From NCBI RefSeq assembly GCF_018873765.1, contig NC_057925.1:10551568-10615567 (forward strand): a stretch of 64,000 bases of DNA, written 5' to 3'. Shown here piece after piece: positions 56,981-64,000 of the stretch (within the stretch, counting starts at the first letter, position 1; each line of letters starts with the position of its first letter). The translations under genes were made by a program, and so were the position numbers. The notes beneath the pieces were generated by a model, which ran no database searches, was not told the DNA's origin, and saw nothing but the letters and a program-made list of their open reading frames with translations. This DNA is from Telopea speciosissima (lineage: Eukaryota; Streptophyta; Magnoliopsida; Proteales; Proteaceae).

Positions 56981-57500
56981 GTTTTTTTTTTTTTTTTTGA
57001 TGAGAAATCAAAAAACATATATATTAAACAAACTGAAAGAGTACAAAGTTCATGTGATAGGTATTCTTAATCATGTTCTTAGCTATAGTTAGACAAAAAG
57101 TATCTCCATTATTCTTAAAATATACATCCTGAGTTAGGTTTGATATATATAGTAGGTCTTTGAAAAGATTCTAAGGCCATGGGCATTTGGTTGGAGATGG
57201 AAGAACATCAGTGATCCATTTGTTGGCACACTATATTTCTTTAATCTTCAACCCAATGCAGGCAGTATGGTCGATTCCTTTTCGGATCGTAGAAAGGTCA
57301 GGGAGTAGATCTTCAGTGGCTCGGATGTTTCCTACAACAAAAAACTTAAACCTGCCATCTATAAAAAAGATATAGGACCACCCTGCAACAGTCAATCTAG
57401 ATGTATGGTATCCTGCACAGATTAAAACAGGGAAATTGAGCAAAGGTAAGTTAAAAGAAGAAATGTTAAGAGAAACCAGTGAATGTTGTTGTATTACATC
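56981..57500 (-). pseudogene. Probable LINE 3' fragment with RNase H-like remnant
   Basis: A T-run at 56981-56998 would be the poly(A) tail on minus. Inside it, DGRFKFFVVGNIRATEDLLP and IRKGIDHTACIGLKIKEI resemble the strand-helix region of plant LINE RNase H, but the catalytic aspartates are not visible. Tentative. Confidence 0.4.
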
Positions 57501-57796
57501 CTAGGAAGAAAACGAGAGGGGGGAATAAGTTTTGATCAACGGTCCATTTGTGGATATGATTCATGATCCACATAGGATCGGGTTTCTCCGAGCCAATAAC
57601 AACTTTATTCTTAGTTAGCCAAATATAATAACATGTGATAATAAAAATACAAAAAAACCCATAAAACTACTTGGCTATCAGACCTGCTAAGAAAAATAAA
57701 CAAACAGAACAGTTTCAGATGGAAACGAAAGGATTGTTATGATGTTACTCCAGGTATTGAGTGGAATTGTATGAAGGACATAAAAGATCTGTTATT

Positions 57797-57945
57797 GTCA
57801 TGTAGATCATGGGCGTGGCATTTACTTTTCCTTCGACAAAGTTGACCTTCAAGTCCTACCCTGATGATCCCCATAAGGTGAAATTTTATTTTAGTGAAGG
57901 TTCAGAAATGGTACGTGGCAGAAAAAAAATATTTATTTTAAGAAA
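57797..57945 (+). pseudogene. Second copy of the unidentified terminal-exon fragment
   Basis: Matches 43228-43370 (TGTCATGTAGATCATGGGCG, TACTTTTCCTTCGACAAAG and the sequence after the stop). Only the last 20 or so codons are present. It lies left of F-box gene C as the other copy lies left of gene A, suggesting it travelled in the same segmental duplication. Confidence 0.6.
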
Positions 57946-58734
57946 AAATTCACGGACACCCCTTGCATTTTAATCGAATGGCACAAGCACTCCAAAAACT
58001 TTCGAGATATCATGGACCACCCCTTATGTTTTGACTTTATTATTATTAAGTCCACTCCGTTAGGTGTTTACAGTTAAGTGATGGTTAATTTTTTCTAAAT
58101 GACAATACTACCCTTACTTAACCTGGTGAACTCATTCTTTTCTTTGGCAAGCCCCTAACTAATTCATCTTCTTCTTCTTCCATTTTTTGTTTCTCCATTT
58201 TCCCACCTTCCATTATCATAATCGTGAGTGAACCCCTTCTTATCCTTTGATTCTCTTTCACTGAACCTGAATCCCAATTTTCTCCACTTGTCAATTCACT
58301 TTCCTCCCCCATCTCTACCTTCCCTGCAACTACCAAGACACCGTCCCTATTTGAAACGCCGCCATCATCTATTTTCTGCTGCATCTAAACCCTCTTCAGT
58401 TTTATTGATTGAAATCTCTAAATCCTGACCCCATCTTTGATTTCACCAATAACCTAACCCATCTCCTCCGTCCCTGATTCCACTCTATCTCTACCATGGC
58501 TGAACCCCATCTATCTCACTATATTTCCTATAACTATTAAAGAACAAAATCTCCATTTTTTCTGGCTTTGACTTAGGAATCCCCCTTTCAGTCCCTGAAA
58601 TTAAAAATTGCTTCTAGTTCCTATTTCGAATAAAAAACTTGTGTCCTTCTTTTAGTTACCTGATTGCTGCTCTTATGGTTCTAGAATTTCTAGGTGCCTT
58701 ATTTTTTTGAACTCTTTTAAGTTTCCATGGAAAA
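57946..58734. other. Repeat-like intergenic sequence
   Basis: 57950-58120 is a dispersed-repeat-like stretch (CCCCTTGCATTTTAATCGAATG, TCCACTCCGTTAGGTG). No gene; the frame at 58118-58384 has no recognisable domain. Confidence 0.4.
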
Positions 58735-59837
58735 TGCTACTAAATGCAGTAGAAAGGGCGAAATAACCGCCCTACCCTTATGAAAAATGGAAATGCCACC
58801 CCCATTGATACCAATGGGTATGCTATCACTGGCCCCCACGTGCATGTAGGGGTTACGTTCCCCCACAATGAACATCAACACTTATATTATATAATATGTA
58901 CTATATAATATATTATCTTAATATAAAATATAATATATATATACTACTTTATATATTATAATAGGGAAGCAGTTTTCTGTACAGGAGTGTGGCCTACGCC
59001 AGCACTCCCATATGTCTATCTATCTCCTGCTCAAAACAAGGGGGCAGAGCTGTCTTTTTACATGGGGAGGAGAGAGATAGACTCATGGGAGTGCTGGCGT
59101 AGGCCACACTCCCGGACAAAGAACTTTCTCCCATTATAATATTATATTATATAATATAAAAGGAAGGCTCTTGTTATATATATACGAATAACATAATAAT
59201 AATATGGAGAAAAGAACAGTACTACCTGATCATGTGGCTCACGTAGCTCTTACGCCTAGACACAGAAGCATGCAAAAGTATCACACGGCAATGCTTGCGC
59301 ATGCGTGTCCATTGAACAGCGTGCATGTGGAAGTTCTAAAGGCCTAGATAGCAATTTCTTGCACTAATGATATATTCTTCACTTAAGCATACCAAACATA
59401 TTTTTCATTATATAATCTATTAAATCTGATAGTAACCAAACGATTATTATTTATAAGCCATATCCCAATATCATAATTGATTATTCATAAATAGGTCATA
59501 CATATATAAGTATAAACAATGCCACAGAGAGTCTTAAATTAAGGAGCAAAATAATTTATGAACATTTAGCATATTAACCAAGAAAATATTGGAACCCATT
59601 TATTGACCAAGTTAAAGACCGTATAACAATTGATCAAGATTAAATATCACTAAGAATGAAATTATTAGAATCCATCTAATAAATGGTTCGTTTAAAAACG
59701 GTTTAGAGTTAAACAGGTCCCTATCCCAGTTAAGGCCTGGTAATCAACTGAGTCCAACCCGATTAGCTAAATGGATGGTCACAGTGCATGGCTAGAGATT
59801 GGTGAAGCCAAGTTAGGCCTGACCTGTTGGCAGTCCA
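58735..59837. mobile_element. Right-hand part of a hAT-type element abutting F-box gene C
   Basis: Homologous to 49850-50785, with the same order of blocks (ACCGCCCTAC, CCCACAGTGAAC, TATATAATATAAAG, TTAAACAGGTCCCTA, AAGGCCTGGTAATCAAC). It ends TTGGCAGTCCA at 59837, directly against gene C coding sequence. The left terminus was not found. Confidence 0.6.
58964..59132. mobile_element. Palindromic Mutator-type MITE, 169 bp
   Basis: Long terminal inverted repeats run nearly the whole length: GGAGTGTGGCCTACGCCAGC on the left and its complement on the right. A perfect 9-bp target-site duplication ATTATAATA (58955-58963 and 59133-59141) indicates a MULE-type element. RNA from it would fold into a near-perfect hairpin. 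Partial relatives lie at about 33845, 36285 and within 45826-46735. Confidence 0.88.
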
Positions 59838-61349
59838 AGATTACAAGGTACATCATCGGAAATAAATGGATGAATACGAGTCTCTAAAGCAATAATTGGA
59901 TCTTCAAGGTTTATCACATGGGTTGGAACTCCAGTGCTGCAATTGTACCAAATCAACTTGTCAAAATTCGTCACCAAAATACTATCCATAGTGTCCATTG
60001 CCAATATAAAATACTGGCGTCCCACAATCCGGTTTAGTGGTTCCAAGCTCAACGTGTATTTCTTTTTCCATGTCGTCTCTGATTTCAAGTAATCTTCCAT
60101 CACCCACACCTCAATCCATGACCAAGATTCAGCCGTCTCCTTAAGTTTTGGAGTGTATATCATCCCAAGATGCCCATCACAATTCACTAAGAAATTGTCA
60201 AAATTCATAGCTTCTACTTCTTCCTCTTGGGATTGAGGAGGCAACATGATAAACCTACAATTCTCTTTATAAAGATCGAAAGCAAATATTTGTTTTTCGT
60301 TACCAAAAGAGGTCGTTAACCAGTGAAAAGAACCATGCAAAAAAACCTCCCGTTTCAAATAAGATAACCTCGGAAATTCCCAATGCGTCCTCCATGCCCA
60401 GTTCTTGGAATCAAATATCTCACATCCACAACGGGATGAGAATCGAACAATCTTGTAATGCAACGGATTTGATTTCACTACCACTAACCCCATTGTCTCT
60501 GGGTAATAACCATTCATAGGATTTGGAATTTCTGTCCATTGCCTCGTCGCTGGCTTGCACACGTAGAACCTGATGATGATGATGAAATTGGAGTGGTAAA
60601 AATACAAAATATATATATAATTAGGGAAACATCAAGAAGTGCACAAGGCTCCAGCCACTACGTAATCTGGGAAAGGTCTGACATCATAATGTACTGTTTT
60701 CATAGAAAAGCTGTTTCCAAGCTCATCTAACCTGTGACCACTTGATCACAATAAAACAATCTTTACCCTGTTAACACCAAGACCCACGTACCCTCTAAAC
60801 AATATTAAGACCTAGAACATAAATTTTAGTAATTGAACATTCTTTAACCAAAAGAGATTAAATTAATAAAAATAGCAATTAATACCTCTTTGGGCCCGGC
60901 TTGTGATCGCTTTTACTCATGCAGCAAACCAGACCTTGTGCGTGATAAGAAGAGGTACATATCCTACGGTTTATCCCTGGTATAAATTTAAGAGAGATCG
61001 ATGATGGTGATGGTGATGGTGATGGTGATGGCGATGGCGGCAGCAGAGAGGATGCATTAATGGAGCTGACAAAGCTGGTGTGAAATCTCTTCTCAGTAGC
61101 ATATTGAATGAAATAGCCAGAAACTGATTGTGTCCTCTGACAATGGAGGCGTCTGAATGTGGAGTCATATGTGAGAGCATTCCAATCTCTACAAACCCAT
61201 TTGCATCGCCGAAGAAGATCATCGAGAGCCACACGAGTTAGTATCTCATACAGGATTTCACCAGGTAATATTATTGTTGGTGAAGAAGAAGAAGATCGTG
61301 AGTTGCTGCTGTACTCTCCTTCTTCTTCTTCTTCTTCTTCTTCCTTCAT
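59813..61349 (-). CDS. F-box protein C (two exons)
   Basis: Exons are complement(60886..61349) and complement(59813..60569), with a GT-AG intron (AAGAG/GTATT donor, ATCAG/GTTC acceptor, phase 2). Joined, they give 406 residues with no stop. F-box LPGEILYEILTRVALDDLLRRCKWVCRDWNALTYDSTF at about residues 28-72, preceded by an acidic run of Glu and followed by a (PS)n linker encoded by a GATGGT repeat. The F-box-associated domain reads FYVCKPATRQWTEIPNPMNG, NWAWRTHWEFPRLSY, EVFLHGSFHWLTTSF, FAFDLYKENCRFIMLPP, WIEVWVMEDYLKSETTWKKK and YTLSLEPLNRIVG. The last seven or so residues (ending LPTGQA) come from an adjoining hAT end and replace the A/B tail. Likely an SCF substrate receptor; substrate unknown. 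Confidence 0.87.
60640..60785 (-). mobile_element. Au-like SINE in the intron of gene C
   Basis: Minus-strand GGGTCTTGGTGTTAACAGG, GTGATCAAGTGGTCACAGG, GCTTGGAAACAGC and GGCTGGAGCCTTGTGCACTT. Same position and orientation as the SINE in gene B. The intron of gene A is continuous across this point. Confidence 0.82.
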
Positions 61350-61789
61350 TATTCACTAGCGGAAGATATGGTTGCTAAGAAGAACAATCTCAAGACATAG
61401 GTTTTCTAAATTTAAGAGTTAGTTCGGAACTTAAATCGGTGCGTTTGCTTAGAGGTTAAGTAGGTAGTTAGTTAGCCTTGTAGAACTTGGAGAGCAAGTA
61501 ATGGATTAGTGATAATATTCTATTAATGATGAAAAGCATCCTCAACCTTCGGATTTGGATAATTCACCTCCCTAACCAGAGGTTAAGATTTTGTCATAAA
61601 AATTTGAGCTTTTCCAAATTTTGGAAAGATGAGTTTTAATAGTATTCTACTAGTAGAAAATCTTCTTATTTTTTTCTTTTTATTTTTTATTTTTATGTCA
61701 AATAGGGTTTGAAGATTCATGGATTTTGAACAACATTCTCCTCAACATCATGATTCATGAACGAGTTTAGACCTCTATTGTATCAACAT
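61350..61789 (-). promoter_or_regulatory. 5' flank of F-box gene C
   Basis: The first 170 bp matches the 5' flank of gene A. The stretch 61500-61745 matches 53235-53610 upstream of B. A promoter is expected here; no TATA box could be assigned with confidence. Confidence 0.45.
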
Positions 61790-62042
61790 CCCCAAACTGT
61801 GAACTCCTACAAGGCTTTGCTATCCACAATGGCGTGGAGACTCTTTAGTGATCCAATGTTTCACTAGACACAATTCTTGAAATCAACTTACTTTTCAAAA
61901 TGTGATTTTCTAGAACCTACAATGGGAAATTCCCCATCATGGATCTGGAGAAGCATCATCGAGGGTGTAGGAATGTTCTGACAGAAGGCCTCCTTTGGAA
62001 AATTGGTGTTGGGGATAAAATTCAAATTTGGACAGACCAATG
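61790..62042 (+). pseudogene. LINE RT C-terminal fragment
   Basis: Plus-strand frames give KALLSTMAWRLFSDPMF, then PSSWIWRSIIEG and LTEGLLWKIGVGDKIQIWTD. This is the conserved post-RT segment of plant LINE ORF2, with frameshifts. It is cut by LTR sequence beginning TGTAACAACC at 62043. Confidence 0.75.
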
Positions 62043-62510
62043 TGTAACAACCTGATTTTCCCTAGAAAATCTTAAGACATGTTTTCCGTAATCGTCAGGT
62101 GTTGATCGTTTCGATCCCCGACAAACTCCTAAGATTTAATATTTTTCGCCCTAAGATAATTTTATTTACAAACTTTCGGTGATTTTCTCATTTGAAAATG
62201 TGTTAGGTGATGGATAGCATACAATGATTTAGTTTTGAGAACTTAATAAAATATATTTTGGTAAAAGAGAATTTAATAAATTAATAGCTTTGCCCATTTG
62301 TTTTTATTTTAACTATACAGATAATAGGTCCCATGTTCAAGCTCCATCAATAACATTTTATATAAAAGAATTAAATAAGAGGTTGAAGAAGATAAATGAT
62401 TTTTAGGGTCTAAGCATAGGTCTTCAGGGTTTGGGCCTAAATCTTTATGGGCCTAATTTAAAACACTTGATCGACCTAATTCTAAGTTATGATATGCTAC
62501 AGATTGATAA
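62043..62510. mobile_element. Shortened gypsy-type LTR sequence
   Basis: Relative of 53931-56060: TGTAACAACC start, GTTGATCGTTTCGATCCCCG, then a large internal deletion before TTTTTAGGGTCTAAGCATAG. Confidence 0.55.
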
Positions 62511-62693
62511 TTAGGGCCTTCACACATTGGTTAAATTACTAGTATGAGACTATTTACATGGATTTTATTATGAATATATGAGACTATTTATAAATCTTGA
62601 ACTCTAATAGAATCTAATATGTTTAAATAAGTTTTCATATTGATAAAAATCTTATTTAAACATATTAGGTTCTATTATTTATTTATTTATTTT
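62511..62693. other. AT-rich spacer
   Basis: No feature seen apart from an (ATTT)n run at 62679-62693 that abuts the following LINE tail. Confidence 0.35.
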
Positions 62694-64000
62694 TTGTTTG
62701 GCTAAAAGGATGATTTGTATTAAAGAAGGAGAAAATTTACAAGAAAGAAGAGGCTTACATCCAAGAACTCAAACAAAAAGCTAGAACCAGACCCTCCTCG
62801 ACAACCAGAAAAAATAACAACTAATAAAATTGATATCTCGGCCTACACTACACATCCAAAAGAAGTTCATATTGAATGTAAGATGGAAATAAAGACACCA
62901 TTAGTGAAGAGATACTTTGCTTCACTGCTGACTTAGCTAAGAAATCTGCCACCGGATTACATTCTTTGAAACAATGTGAGATCTTCCAATCAATAGATTG
63001 AAGATAAGAATGTAAACCCCACCAACATTGTCACAGAAACCAGGGATATTTCCTTGAGAAACAGAGATGGCCACAACATTTGAATCACACTCTATCCAAA
63101 GAGAAGAAATATTCATCCTACGAGCATGATCTAAGCCTAAAAAAACGAGCATAAAACTCAGACTCAAAGTTATTTTTGATACCCAAGAATTGCCTAAATG
63201 AAAAAACCACAGTAGCCTGGTCGTCTCGAAAAACTCCTCCAGCACCTGCACGACCTGGATTACCTAGTGAGCATCCATCAATGTTGAGCTTTATCCAGAA
63301 AAAATCTTCAGATTTCTTTGTGGCTTTCGAAAGAGATAATGGAGGTTCAAATGTCTTGCCAGAGATAGGTCAGCTTGAGAAGAGACATGCACAGAGCGCA
63401 AAGTGAGCAGAGAGAACACTCAACACTCCAAACACCAAATCTGAAATTTGAGCTTGGGATCTATATTTTGACTCAAATCGCCTATGATTCCTCTCCAACC
63501 AAATAAAATACGGGATCATAATCAACCTGCCATCACACCTCCTTTAAAGAAATAATAGCTGCTTTCCGCTTCTACCAACGAAAAATTTCCAAAAAAGAAC
63601 TATGATGAATCCATCCCAAGCCAAGGGCTGAAGAAAAATGAGACCAAATTGACCGAGCAAAATCACAACCAAGAAAAACATGGGATAAAGGTTCTTCAGC
63701 CGAGAAACAAAAAATATATTTGGAAGGAAAAGAAATACCGTTGGCCAAGATTTTATCATCAGTTGTTGGAATCTTACCATGAAGGAGTTTCCAGCCAAAC
63801 ATTGATTGTCTCGGTGGAAGACCTTTTTGCCAAATAACCGAGGACCAAGCTACCAAAGTATGACTTTTCCTGATGGCGTCCCAAGTAGATTTGACAGAAA
63901 ATAAACCAGATGAGTTAAGGGACCATTCACAGGAGTCATCCCCTCTCTTGACGGGACCTCTTAGGTTCTATTAGAGTAACATGAACCTAGCATACTTGAA
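62694..64000 (-). pseudogene. LINE 3' portion (zf-RVT and RNase H), continues past the window
   Basis: Read on minus from 64000: DAIRKSHTLVAWSSVIWQKG, then zf-RVT PRQSMFGWKLLHGKIPTTDD...CFSAEEPLSHVFLGCDFARSIW (63856-63544). An RNase H remnant follows at 63251-62937 with SSLWIECDSNVVAISVSQGNIPGF, and in another frame the end C(F)KECNPVADFLAK. Frameshifted. The poly(A) side is at about 62694 next to TTTGTTTGGCTAAAAGGATG, a 3' end like that of the LINE at 657. Confidence 0.78.

Overview
This is nuclear DNA of a flowering plant. It is AT-rich and gene-poor, and most of it is nested retrotransposons and DNA-transposon remnants. Evidence for a plant includes an intron-containing F-box family, calmodulin-like EF-hand genes with plant-type TATA boxes, Ty1/copia and Ty3/gypsy LTR elements primed by initiator tRNA-Met, plant L1-type LINEs with DUF4283/CCHC ORF1 proteins and a C-terminal RNase H, an Au-type SINE, and hAT and Mutator MITEs. 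I cannot name the species. No prokaryotic, viral or CRISPR-like content was seen.

Layout. 1-6787: a large non-coding LTR retrotransposon on the minus strand, whose left end lies outside the window. It carries a nested hAT element and two 5'-truncated LINE insertions. 6.9-8.2 kb: a decayed LINE. 8.2-9.56 kb: downstream flank of the first EF-hand gene, with an unidentified insert. 9577-11905: a LINE derivative that holds only ORF1. 12165-12665: EF-hand gene CML-1 (minus). 15253-24249: a complete but dead copia element, inserted 21 bp upstream of the TATA box of EF-hand copy 2. 24375-24888: EF-hand copy 2 (plus), frameshifted. 25704-33753: a second ORF1-only LINE, split by a full-length LINE (25895-31735). 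32132-36998: a 2.4-kb tandem duplication whose breakpoints fall in two different LINEs. 36.4-38.9 kb: the 5' half of another LINE (minus). 40498-41013: EF-hand gene CML-3, the cleanest copy. 41447-41500: what looks like the promoter stub of a fourth copy, cut off by a gypsy 3' fragment (41501-42720). 43-62 kb: three F-box genes on the minus strand (A intact, B broken, C intact with a transposon-derived C-terminus), separated by hAT, Mutator, SINE, LTR and LINE debris. 62.7-64 kb: the 3' end of another LINE running off the window.

Host genes. The window has two small tandem families. The EF-hand proteins are probable Ca2+ sensors (CML31/CML41-like). The F-box proteins are probable substrate receptors of SCF ubiquitin ligases. 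Nothing links the two families functionally; both are local clusters enlarged by duplication and eroded by transposons.

The least ordinary thing here is a family of ORF1-only LINEs. At least two independent insertions have target-site duplications and poly(A) tails. Each encodes a DUF4283/zinc-knuckle protein with a shared C-terminal motif, followed directly by the 3' UTR with no endonuclease or reverse transcriptase. This resembles the mammalian half-LINEs (HAL1).
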